Shown here piece by piece: positions 51,192 to 59,179 of a DNA stretch of 64,000 nt. The first letter of the stretch is position 1. Each line of letters begins with the position of its first letter. Position numbers and translations under genes: made by a program. The DNA lies in the NCBI GenBank assembly GCA_050331815.1, contig JBHJGM010000004.1:1-64000 (forward strand), in the 5' to 3' direction. The notes under the pieces were generated by a model. The model searched no databases. It was not told the DNA's origin and saw only the letters and a list, made by a program, of their open reading frames with translations. This DNA is from JBHJGM01 sp050331815 (GTDB lineage Bacteria > Verrucomicrobiota > Verrucomicrobiia > Opitutales > JBHJGM01).

Positions 51192-52124
51192 ATCGGCAAC
51201 GATTCCGAAGCGCAAGTTGCGGAACGAATGGGTGAGGGCTTCCGTACCGGCGAGCTCGGTCAGCCGGGTGAGAATCGCCAGCGCGGCGGGCAGGATGTCG
51301 GCCCGGTTGGCGGGCAGGCCAAAGCGCTCGATACGTGTGGAAAGATCGACCGAGGCCAAGGCATCGCGAATGCGTTCGAGGTCCTTTAGGGCGATGGCTG
51401 CGGGCACGTGGTCGATTTCCATGCCGTGCTCGCGTGCGAGGATCGCCCGCGTGATGGTGACGCCGCCGCCGGTCCCGATGAGGCGGCCAAAGGGCTGCTC
51501 AAAAACGAATCCGCTATGGGCCAGTTGCTGGTCCAGGTCGTTGACGATGGCGTCAAAAGCAGCCTGGGGGATCGGGGCTTCCGGATGCAGGCAGTGGCGC
51601 TCGGTCATGCGCACCGCGCCGACCTCGAGGCTGAGGCCGCGTTCAATGCGTCCGGCCTGATGGCGCACGATTTCCAGACTGCCGCCGCCGAGATCGATGA
51701 GGTGGAAGCGGTCGGAATCCTGGAGCGCCGGGTCGGTGGAAATCCCGCGGGCCACCCCGGCGGCCTCTGCCTCGCCCGAGAGCACGCGCAAGGGATGGCC
51801 GGTTTGCGCGTGCATGAATTTGGCAAACTCGCCGGCGTTAGCCGCGCCACGCACCGCGCTCGTTGCAACGATGGCAACTTTTTCCGGGTGAAAGGGCGCG
51901 GCGGCTGCAAGCAGCTCCTTTACGGCGGTGGCGGCGCGCTCCTGGGTTGCTTGGTCGATTTCAGGTCGGCGGCTGCGTCCGATGCCGGTGCTGATGCGCG
52001 TCTCCAGCGTCCGGCTGAGATGTTCGGTAAGCTGGCCCTGGTGCACGGATGCGACCAACAGCTTGATGGTGTTGCTGCCAAGGTCGACAACCGCGGCGGT
52101 CGTTACTGTGGTGGGCGTGGTCAC
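51177..52124 (-). CDS. Ppx/GppA-family phosphatase
   Basis: Exopolyphosphatase or guanosine pentaphosphate phosphatase-like protein, 315 aa: only the actin-like ASKHA domains, without the C-terminal HD-type part. Motifs: VVDLGSNTIKLLVA, IVATSAVRGAANAGEF, VLSGEAEAAGVARG, LIDLGGGSLEIV and LIGTGGGVTITRA. It overlaps rsmI by 4 bp, so it is translationally coupled as the last gene of the pgi-to-ppx minus-strand run. Confidence 0.92.
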   Translation of the reverse strand: MTTPTTVTTAAVVDLGSNTIKLLVASVHQGQLTEHLSRTLETRISTGIGRSRRPEIDQATQERAATAVKELLAAAAPFHPEKVAIVATSAVRGAANAGEFAKFMHAQTGHPLRVLSGEAEAAGVARGISTDPALQDSDRFHLIDLGGGSLEIVRHQAGRIERGLSLEVGAVRMTERHCLHPEAPIPQAAFDAIVNDLDQQLAHSGFVFEQPFGRLIGTGGGVTITRAILAREHGMEIDHVPAAIALKDLERIRDALASVDLSTRIERFGLPANRADILPAALAILTRLTELAGTEALTHSFRNLRFGIVADLLEL

Positions 52125-52834
52125 AGCGTATAAGCCTGGTTGGCAATGCAGACGACGAATTCGCCCTTAATCGGTTCGGCCAGTACCTTGGTATGAACCT
52201 CCCGCGCCGGGCCACTGTGGCTGGACTCGAAATGCTTGGTCAACTCGCGGGCCACGCAGATGCAGCGCTCGCCGCCGAGGACCTCCACGATGTTGCTCAG
52301 AAAACGTTCGATGCGGTGTGGGGATTCGTAGCAGATGAGGGTCTCCGTGCGTGTCTGGAAATCCTCCAGCAGTCGGCGGCGACCTCCGGATTTGGGCGGC
52401 ACGAATCCGACAAAGGTGAAGCGGTCGCTCGGCAGGCCGGAAATCGAAAGCGCGGCGATGGCCGCCACCGGGCCCGGCACCGGAACGACCTTGATGCCGC
52501 GACGGCGGCACTCGCGTACCAGACGGAAGCCTGGGTCGCTGATGGCGGGGGTGCCGGAGTCGCTGACGAGGGCCAGGGTCTCTCCGTTTTCGAGGCGCGT
52601 AGCCAGTTCGGGAGCACGCTGTTTTTCGTTGTGTTCCTGGCAGGCGATCAGCGGGCGCTTGGGCAAATCCAGGGAAGCGAGCAGTCGGCCGGTCACCCGG
52701 GTATCCTCGCAGGCGATGGCGTCGGCGTGCTGCAGGATTTCGCGGGCGCGCTCCGACACGTCGCCCCGATTCCCGATGGGCGTCGCCACCACATGCAGGC
52801 AGCCCGTGGCAATCGACACGTCAGCAGCCGGCAT
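52121..52834 (-). CDS. rsmI: 16S rRNA 2'-O-methyltransferase RsmI
   Basis: SAM-dependent tetrapyrrole-methylase-fold enzyme modifying C1402 of 16S rRNA. 237 aa. Signatures: HVVATPIGNRGDVSERAREI, CEDTRVTGRLLASL, LALVSDSGTPAISDPGFRLV, PVPGPVAAIAALSISGLPSD, CYESPHRIERFL and ARELTKHFE. ATG 52834 is chosen; the frame is open to 52903, but homology starts at CLHVVATPIG. About 170 bp separate it from the upstream lipoprotein gene; that gap contains a CTGTCC/GGACAG hairpin (52854-52869). Confidence 0.95.
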   Translation of the reverse strand: MPAADVSIATGCLHVVATPIGNRGDVSERAREILQHADAIACEDTRVTGRLLASLDLPKRPLIACQEHNEKQRAPELATRLENGETLALVSDSGTPAISDPGFRLVRECRRRGIKVVPVPGPVAAIAALSISGLPSDRFTFVGFVPPKSGGRRRLLEDFQTRTETLICYESPHRIERFLSNIVEVLGGERCICVARELTKHFESSHSGPAREVHTKVLAEPIKGEFVVCIANQAYTL

Positions 52835-53007
52835 GTTTGTCACGTTGAATCGGCTGTCCAAGCGGACAGCACCACCGTGTTTTTGTTTTTCCAAACACGC
52901 CATAAAGCCGTGACGGGGGGCGCCAAGTCAGGCAAGGGCAAGTTGCTTGAGGCGAGCCCGGCAGTTGTCCGCACGGCTGCTTCCCAGCGTCGTCCCGACA
53001 GCGCTGA

Positions 53008-53190
53008 TTAGAAGCCGCGGCCCTGAGAGCCGATGCCAGCGGGCCCCGAGCTTTCGAAGCCAGCCGGGCGCGAGTGCGGGATTTGCGAGTAGTCGGGGTC
53101 GGCGGTGGCACAACCCGATAGCAGCGAGGCCGCAGCCAGCGCGGAGGCTGCGAAAAGCAGCAGGAGCGTTTTGCGAACGAGACGATTCAT
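53008..53190 (-). CDS. Small lipoprotein
   Basis: 60 aa. A basic N-terminus (MNRLVRK) and hydrophobic stretch lead to a lipobox LLSGC at residues 23-27, so the mature form has about 34 residues (CATADPDYSQIPHSRPAG...) anchored by a lipid at Cys27. The rest is Gly/Ser/Pro-rich with no domain. It lies 19 bp downstream of the coiled-coil membrane protein gene, suggesting a functional pair in the envelope. Confidence 0.8.
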   Translation of the reverse strand: MNRLVRKTLLLLFAASALAAASLLSGCATADPDYSQIPHSRPAGFESSGPAGIGSQGRGF

Positions 53191-53209
53191 CGAAATGCGT
53201 TGCGACGGC

Positions 53210-54094
53210 TTAGCGGATGACCGTGTAAGATTCGCCCTCGCGCGGGATTCTGGGTGACTCGCGGCTGATGAAAGCCACCGATGCTTCCGGCACGACTTCG
53301 AGCAGCTCGAGCTTGGCGAAGAGTTTGCCGTCCTTGAGCAGGACGAGCGACTGGTTTTTCTGGGCACCGGCGGCGGCACCGTAGCCGATGACGACGGCCC
53401 GAGCATCTTCGTCGACGCGCAGCACGGTGACTTCTGAAATGTTGCCCGCAGGAGCAATCCGACCGACGGAGCCCGGGTCGAAAGCCGGACCTCCGACCAC
53501 GCTGGTGGTGCCCGCGCCACCGGCGGTCGCGGTCACGCCTTCCGAGGTGGAGGCAACGTCACCCACGCCATCACCGGAGGTGGCTGCCACGGCGGTACTG
53601 GAAGGTTGACGGCTGACACGGTTTTCCAAATTGGTCACCTGGTCGCGCAGGTTGGTAACCTGGGTTTCCAGGGAAGCTTTCTCGCGGGTGAGCTGGGTGA
53701 TGTCGTCATCCTTGCTCTTGATGGCGGCGACCATGGCGGCCTTTTGACCGTCCACCGCTTCACGCAGGTCCGCGATAATGACTTCCTGCGATTCGATGTC
53801 GGCCTCAAGCTGCTTGGTTTTGCGGCGCGTGTCGGAAAGCTGGAGGTTCGCGTTACGCAGTTCGGACTCGGTGCGTTCCAGGCTCGACTGCGCCGCGCCC
53901 AGTGAATCCTGCGACTCCTGCAGCTTGACTTGGGTGGTGCTGAGGGTGTCCTCGGTGTCCGCCAGGGTGGCCTGGGTGGCGTTGAGCTGGTTGGTGGTCT
54001 CCTCGAGCTTGCCTTTGGAGATGAACCAGAGAACGCCGGCGGCGATGGCGCCGATCACGGCAACGGCACGGAGGGCAAGAGATACGGTACTCAT
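53210..54094 (-). CDS. Membrane-anchored coiled-coil protein
   Basis: 294 aa. A single N-terminal transmembrane helix (VAVIGAIAAGVLWFIS) is followed by a coiled coil of about 130 residues with regular Leu/Thr/Gln heptads (residues about 30-165), a Gly/Ser/Thr/Ala-rich linker, and a C-terminal beta-like domain of about 85 residues (EVTVLRVDEDARAVVIGYGA, NQSLVLLKDGKLFAKLELLE). The architecture recalls periplasmic envelope-spacer proteins. Not recognised as a named family. It lies between pgi and the lipoprotein gene. Confidence 0.78.
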   Translation of the reverse strand: MSTVSLALRAVAVIGAIAAGVLWFISKGKLEETTNQLNATQATLADTEDTLSTTQVKLQESQDSLGAAQSSLERTESELRNANLQLSDTRRKTKQLEADIESQEVIIADLREAVDGQKAAMVAAIKSKDDDITQLTREKASLETQVTNLRDQVTNLENRVSRQPSSTAVAATSGDGVGDVASTSEGVTATAGGAGTTSVVGGPAFDPGSVGRIAPAGNISEVTVLRVDEDARAVVIGYGAAAGAQKNQSLVLLKDGKLFAKLELLEVVPEASVAFISRESPRIPREGESYTVIR

Positions 54095-54118
54095 AGGTCG
54101 GGGTGTGTGGATCGTTCG

Positions 54119-55696
54119 TTAACCCTGATATCTAAAGGTAGCTGCGTCAAACGTAGCACCCGGGGTTTCGGCGACCTGCTTCTGGGGGTTTGCAGACAGA
54201 TGTTTTAGGAGCTTGTAGATCGTTTCCTCCTGACCGGCAAGGCCCAATTTCTGGGCGGCCTGGTCCGTCGTAAACGCTTCACCGGGATTGGCTTGCAGCA
54301 ATTCCTGCAATTTCCCAATCACCTCCAGAACTTCGCCTGCGGCCTTCTTGCCAGCTTCGACGCCGGGCTGGTGGTAGGCGTTGATATTGACCATGGTGGC
54401 GTAAAAGCCCACGGCGCGTTCGTACAGAGCAATCAGCGCTCCGACGATGGCCGGTGTCACCTCCGGAACGGTGATCGTAATGGACTGGCGCCCGTTGTCA
54501 TGCAGGGCCTTGCGGGTACCCAGAAGGAAGCCTTTGAGGTAGTCCCCGGGTGTCACCCCCGGCTCGACTTCCAAGGGGTCGCCGCCATCGGCCAGCACTT
54601 CGATGAAGGTGGCAAAGAAATTCGGCACGCCTTCACGCAGTTGCTGAACGTAAGCGTGCTGGTCGGTGGAGCCCTTGTTACCGTACACCGCAATCCCCTG
54701 GTGCACGACGTTGCCGTCGAGGTCTTTCTCCTTGCCCAGAGACTCCATCACCAGCTGCTGCAGATATTTCGAAAAGAGCATCAGGCGGTCCTTGTAGGGC
54801 AGGATGACCATATCCTTCTCGCCCTTGCCGTTGGTGGCGTAGTGCCACATTAGGGCCAGCCAGGCTGCCGGGTTAGTGGCAGTCTCATAAATGCGTGTGA
54901 CGGCATCCATCGCATGGGCCCCTTCCAGCATCTGGCCGATGTCGATGCCTTCGAGCGCGGCGGGCAGCAGGCCGACCGGGCCCAGTTCGCTGGTGCGTCC
55001 GCCGACCCAGTCCCACATCGGGTAACGCGCCAGCCAGCCGCCTGCGGCGGCGTAACGGTCGAGCTTGCTGGCTTCGCCAGTGATGGCCACGGCGTGTTTG
55101 CCAAAGTCCAGGCTCGCGGCTTTGTACGCATTTTCGGCCACCAGCATGCCGTTACGGGTTTCGGGTGTGCCGCCGGATTTGGAGATGACCACGCACAGGG
55201 TTTGGCCGAGTTGTCCGTCCAACTGGGCGAGGACGCGGGACATGCCGTCCGGGTCGGTGTTATCGAAGAAGAATGACTTCAGCGGTGCGTCGACCGGAGC
55301 GGCCAGCGCCTGAGAAACGAATTGCGGGCCCAGCGCCGAACCGCCAATCCCCACGACCAGCAGGTTCTTGAAGTTACCGCTGGCCCCGGCGATATCACCG
55401 CGATGGACCTTGGCGGCGAATTCCTGCATGCGGCTGACGACCGCTTCGATGTCGCTGGTGATGTCCGCGGAGGGTGCGAGTGCGGCGTTACGCAGCCAGT
55501 AGTGGCCCACCATGCGCTGCTCGTCCGGATTAGCGATAGCCCCTTTTTCGAGGGCTTCCATGGCTGCATAGGCTTTGGCCAACGCTGGTTCCATTTGGGC
55601 GAAAAAGTCATGGGCAAAATCCATCCGGGAGATGTCCAGGCTCATGCCGAGGGAGGGGATGGGCAGGCAGTATTCTTTGAAACGGTTCCAGCTCAT
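54119..55696 (-). CDS. pgi: Glucose-6-phosphate isomerase
   Basis: Interconverts glucose-6-phosphate and fructose-6-phosphate. About 525 aa. Motifs: LLVVGIGGSALGPQFVSQAL, VISKSGGTPETRNG, WVGGRTSELGPVGLLPAAL and GNKGSTDQHAYVQQLREGVP, with the catalytic Glu and His in range. The C-terminal 90 residues (from GEVLEVIGKLQELLQANPGE) look like a winged-helix-type extension not seen in E. coli Pgi. ATG 55696 chosen from MSWNRFKEYC; the frame is open to 55774. Confidence 0.95.
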   Translation of the reverse strand: MSWNRFKEYCLPIPSLGMSLDISRMDFAHDFFAQMEPALAKAYAAMEALEKGAIANPDEQRMVGHYWLRNAALAPSADITSDIEAVVSRMQEFAAKVHRGDIAGASGNFKNLLVVGIGGSALGPQFVSQALAAPVDAPLKSFFFDNTDPDGMSRVLAQLDGQLGQTLCVVISKSGGTPETRNGMLVAENAYKAASLDFGKHAVAITGEASKLDRYAAAGGWLARYPMWDWVGGRTSELGPVGLLPAALEGIDIGQMLEGAHAMDAVTRIYETATNPAAWLALMWHYATNGKGEKDMVILPYKDRLMLFSKYLQQLVMESLGKEKDLDGNVVHQGIAVYGNKGSTDQHAYVQQLREGVPNFFATFIEVLADGGDPLEVEPGVTPGDYLKGFLLGTRKALHDNGRQSITITVPEVTPAIVGALIALYERAVGFYATMVNINAYHQPGVEAGKKAAGEVLEVIGKLQELLQANPGEAFTTDQAAQKLGLAGQEETIYKLLKHLSANPQKQVAETPGATFDAATFRYQG

Positions 55697-55824
55697 GGTC
55701 TGTGCACTCTGGCTTTTTTGGTTTGGAAGGGAACGATTTTCTTGGAAATTATACGTGACGCGTGCAGAATGCACACCTTGCCGGAGTCGATGACGGTGAG
55801 CTTATTCCTCCTGCCGCTCTGAAA

Positions 55825-57291
55825 ATGTCCCCTCCAGCGCCCACTACGGAACGTTCGGCTCTTTGGCATAAGATGCTGTGGGTTCTGGGCCTGCTTTGTA
55901 TCACCGGCGGCGCGTTTGCCCTGGGGCGCTGGACGGTACTGACGCCTGAGCTCCCGCCAGAATCCGAAGAGATGGCGCAGGCAGCCGAGCGGGCCCTGCG
56001 CGAAGAACGCAAGAAGCGCCTGCAGGCTGAAGCAGAAGCGGATTACTACCGCGATCAGGCGGTTGAAGCCGCGCAGCAACTGGCCGAAACCGACACGGAT
56101 ATCCCGCCACCGGTCGAGGCGTTGGAGGTTCCGGAATTTCCCAAAAGACAGGTTACCGCCGAGGAGTTTCAGGAGTTGATCCTGATTCGGCGCGACGAAT
56201 TGCCGAAAGACATCGATCTGACGCAACTGGTGCAGGGGCTCTCCGGGGACGAGATCGTTCAGGCGATGGATACCTTACGGCTGTCTCCCGACCAGAGCCG
56301 CTACTCCCACGTCCTGGCCAAGGAGTTGATCGGTGCGTGGGCGAAAAAGGACCCGCAGGCGGTGCTGACTTACGTGGATGATTTGGGGACGTGGCCCCTG
56401 CGGGAATCGGCCGTGACGGGTGCCCTGCGCGAGCTATCCAAAACCGAACCGATGTCAGCGGTCGCCTACCTCGACGAGCGACGCTCGATCCTCTCGAACG
56501 AGCAGTACAATAAGCAGCTGATGAAGGTGATGAGCGGCTTTGGGGACACCAATCCGATGGCCGCCTTGAACTACGCCGCCACCCTGCCCAACGAGCGGAT
56601 GTGGGGTCATAATAAGCGCCGGTACGGCTTCATGCACGTGTTTGCCGAGATGAAGGTCGACGGCACGCTGAGCCAGGCGATCCCCTTTGTAAACAGCCTG
56701 CCCGCCGAGGGGAATGTGCGTCAGGACGCGGTCGCCGCGCTGATGGAGTCGTGGTCGCACACCGAACCGGCCGCGGCGTTGGAGTGGTTTGGACAGTCGG
56801 GTTACGGGGCCGAGATGGACTGGGCACGCACACGGGCGGTGGCTCGCTGGGCCAATCGCAACCCCTCCGAAGCGGCGAGTTACGTGGCGGCGCTGCCGGC
56901 GGAAGACCCCCGGCGCGGGCAGATGATTTCGCAGGTGGTCTCCAATTGGACACAGTACGATTATGACGCTCCGGCGGCCTGGCTGAATGAGTTTCCGCCT
57001 TCGCCGCAGCTGGACTCGGCGGTGGCGAATTTTTCTTACCGCACGATGAACCGCGATCCGGAGGGGGCTATGAGTTGGGCGGTTTCGATCACCAACGATC
57101 GCTCGCGCCAGCGCACGATCGAACGTGTCGCGCGCGTCTGGAAGGACCGCGACCCACAGGCCCTGGCTGGTTTTTTGAAGGACAGCAACGACCTCGACGC
57201 GATGGCCAAGCACCGCCTGTTGCCCGAGGTGTTCGAAGCGCCCACCGAGCTGGTGAACGTGAACAACATCAACGTGAGTTCCTCGAATTAG
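55825..57291 (+). CDS. Membrane-anchored helical-repeat protein
   Basis: About 488 aa. One transmembrane helix near the N-terminus (MLWVLGLLCITGGAFALGRW), a Glu/Lys-rich coiled-coil segment (residues about 45-90), then about eight repeats of 35-40 residues built around W..(D/E)P.AA...(L/W), for example ESWSHTEPAAALEWFGQSGY, ARWANRNPSEAASYVAALP and NWTQYDYDAPAAWLNEFP. Such tandem helical repeats suggest a protein-binding scaffold facing the periplasm. Not a family I can name. Divergent from pgi over a 128-bp gap. Confidence 0.78.
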   Translation: MSPPAPTTERSALWHKMLWVLGLLCITGGAFALGRWTVLTPELPPESEEMAQAAERALREERKKRLQAEAEADYYRDQAVEAAQQLAETDTDIPPPVEALEVPEFPKRQVTAEEFQELILIRRDELPKDIDLTQLVQGLSGDEIVQAMDTLRLSPDQSRYSHVLAKELIGAWAKKDPQAVLTYVDDLGTWPLRESAVTGALRELSKTEPMSAVAYLDERRSILSNEQYNKQLMKVMSGFGDTNPMAALNYAATLPNERMWGHNKRRYGFMHVFAEMKVDGTLSQAIPFVNSLPAEGNVRQDAVAALMESWSHTEPAAALEWFGQSGYGAEMDWARTRAVARWANRNPSEAASYVAALPAEDPRRGQMISQVVSNWTQYDYDAPAAWLNEFPPSPQLDSAVANFSYRTMNRDPEGAMSWAVSITNDRSRQRTIERVARVWKDRDPQALAGFLKDSNDLDAMAKHRLLPEVFEAPTELVNVNNINVSSSN

Positions 57292-57314
57292 CCATTGCCA
57301 GAAAATCACAGGCA

Positions 57315-57354
57315 GGCGGCACACCCTGCGTCAGCCTGTCTTTCTCACGCCTGA
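57315..57354 (+). terminator. Weak possible terminator downstream of the repeat-protein gene
   Basis: An imperfect inverted repeat with a perfect 6-bp outer stem ACAGGC/GCCTGT is followed by CTTTCTC, so the T-tract is poor. Located in the 154-bp gap before mscS. Confidence 0.3.
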
Positions 57355-57445
57355 GGGCGGCATGGTGTGGTCGAAAATAGTAAACCATCTTCGCCGTTGC
57401 CAGCGGTCCTGAATGACCGGAGGGTGACCACAGGAGGGTTACGGC

Positions 57446-58324
57446 ATGCCGGAGTGGTTGACGGAAATTTGGAGCACGAAGCTGTATACGGGCGACCGTG
57501 GCGCGACGGTTGAATTTGGGCAGGTCATCATCGCCCTGTCCATCATGCTGGTCGGGGTCATTCTGAGCTATTGGGCGACCGGCATTTTTGCGCGGCAGAT
57601 CCTGCAAAAGCGCGGCTTCGACCGCAACACCGCACACCTGCTTAAAAAGCTGCTGAACTACCTGTTGGTCGTCGTGGTGGTGCTGCTGGCGCTGCCGATG
57701 GCGGGCATCCCCATCACGGTGTTCACCGTTTTGGGCGGTGCACTGGCCATCGGGGTTGGTTTCGGAGCGCAGAATCTGTTCAACAATCTGATCTCGGGCA
57801 TCATCATCATGGTCGAGAAGCCGATCCGCCTGGGTGACATCGTTGAGCTTGAGGATGAGCAGGGTCGGGTGGAGGACATCGGCACGCGGCGGGTGCGCAT
57901 CCGCCGTACCGATGGCGTGGACGTGCTCGTGCCCAACAGCCATTTTCTCGAAAACGCGGTGACTAACTGGACGCTTTTCGACAACAATGTGCGCGGGATC
58001 GTTTCAGTGGGCATCGCCTACGGCTCCGACACGCGCAAGGCCAGCGAACTGATGATGCGGGCGATGACGGAGCATGCACGTGTGCTGACCGACCCGGAAC
58101 CTATCATTCTTTTTGACGAGTTCGCCGACAGCGCCCTGACCTTCACGCTGCTGTTTTGGGCGGTGGTGACGCGCCCGATGGACATGCGCACGATCAAAAG
58201 CGATCTGCGCTACCGGATCGACGACCTCTTCCGCGAAAATCAGATCGTCATCGCCTTCCCCCAGCAGGACACCCACATCGAAACCCTCAAGCCGCTAGAG
58301 GTCCGCCTGATGAAGGACGAGTAA
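57446..58324 (+). CDS. MscS-family mechanosensitive channel
   Basis: Small-conductance mechanosensitive channel that vents solutes on osmotic downshock. 292 aa. Two or three N-terminal transmembrane helices lead to the pore-lining helix GGALAIGVGFGAQNLFNNLI and the family's IIMVEKPIRLGDIVEL; the cytoplasmic beta and alpha/beta domains follow (VDVLVPNSHFLENAVTNWT). Complete. Starts 154 bp after the repeat protein. An imperfect hairpin and T5 tract at 58436-58460 could be its terminator. Confidence 0.95.
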   Translation: MPEWLTEIWSTKLYTGDRGATVEFGQVIIALSIMLVGVILSYWATGIFARQILQKRGFDRNTAHLLKKLLNYLLVVVVVLLALPMAGIPITVFTVLGGALAIGVGFGAQNLFNNLISGIIIMVEKPIRLGDIVELEDEQGRVEDIGTRRVRIRRTDGVDVLVPNSHFLENAVTNWTLFDNNVRGIVSVGIAYGSDTRKASELMMRAMTEHARVLTDPEPIILFDEFADSALTFTLLFWAVVTRPMDMRTIKSDLRYRIDDLFRENQIVIAFPQQDTHIETLKPLEVRLMKDE

Positions 58325-58435
58325 GGCGCTTTCGCATCTGGAGCGTTTTGCCGAATTGCTCCACTCGAAGATTTGCGGGTGTGCGCCACGTTGCTGCCAG
58401 CGACCCCACACTACGGTGTTAAGAACTTTGTTTTT

Positions 58436-58460
58436 CGCACGGAGCTCTGCGCGCCTTTTT
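58436..58460 (+). terminator. Possible terminator of mscS
   Basis: CGCACGGAGCTCTGCG can pair end to end with one mismatch and one G-U pair, and is followed 4 nt later by five T. The hairpin loop would be tight, so this is tentative. Confidence 0.3.
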
Positions 58461-58476
58461 CGACTGTTAACCCAAC

Positions 58477-59082
58477 CTAGATCAGCAGCAGGCTGGGGCG
58501 GCTGGGCAGGTCGGCAAAGTCAGGCGGGAAGTCCAGTATCTCGTTAGCGAAGTCCTCCAGGCGGCGGCGCGTGGTTTCGGAAAGCTGCGCTTCCAGGGCT
58601 TCAGCGCAGGGGTAGCAGATCATCAGCGGCAGTTGGGCGCTGATCTCCATGTGGATGCCGCGGAACCAGCCGACGATGATGCGCTCCTTGCAAACTTTGG
58701 CTCGGGCGTGGGCGTGGCAGAACAGGCAGCGGTGCGCGATGCCGTCGAGCATGCCGCATTCGTCTAGGCCGCGCGCTTCTTCAAAGGCGCGGAAGGCCCT
58801 GCGAAAACGTTGCTCCAGCCGCTGAATGCTCTCCTGGGAAAGTTCGCTGTGCAGTTGCTCGGTGCATTTTTCGCAGGTCGCGTACTCGAGCGTGGCTTCG
58901 CTGCCGTTGAAGTGTTTTTCGATGAGGTACTGCTGACCGTTTGCGAGCAGGGGTGCCTCGCAGAGGGTGCACTGTTCGAAGCGCCCACCCACGTAGACCG
59001 AATGGAATCGCTTGGGGATGGGTCGCAGCCCGAAGAGCAGGCGGCCATCGCCGTCGTGCATATCGGTGGGCGCAGGCTTCAT
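58477..59082 (-). CDS. Cys-rich protein with CxxC zinc sites
   Basis: About 201 aa. Four CxxC pairs are spaced along it: CTLC, CEKC, CLFC and CYPC, consistent with one or two zinc-binding modules; helical linkers lie between. The C-terminus DFPPDFADLPSRPSLLLI has no motif. No family recognised. I chose ATG 59082 (MKPAPTDMHD); a longer start at 59193 would overlap the end of ilvD. Same strand as ilvD with a 97-bp gap. Confidence 0.7.
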   Translation of the reverse strand: MKPAPTDMHDGDGRLLFGLRPIPKRFHSVYVGGRFEQCTLCEAPLLANGQQYLIEKHFNGSEATLEYATCEKCTEQLHSELSQESIQRLEQRFRRAFRAFEEARGLDECGMLDGIAHRCLFCHAHARAKVCKERIIVGWFRGIHMEISAQLPLMICYPCAEALEAQLSETTRRRLEDFANEILDFPPDFADLPSRPSLLLI

Positions 59083-59179
59083 GAGGTCGCAGTCGCAGCG
59101 GTAGCTTGAGCGGGTCGTTGTCTCGAGCTGCGGCGGGCTGGGGAGGCTGTCCGCAGGCTTTGGATAATTGTGATTCGCC

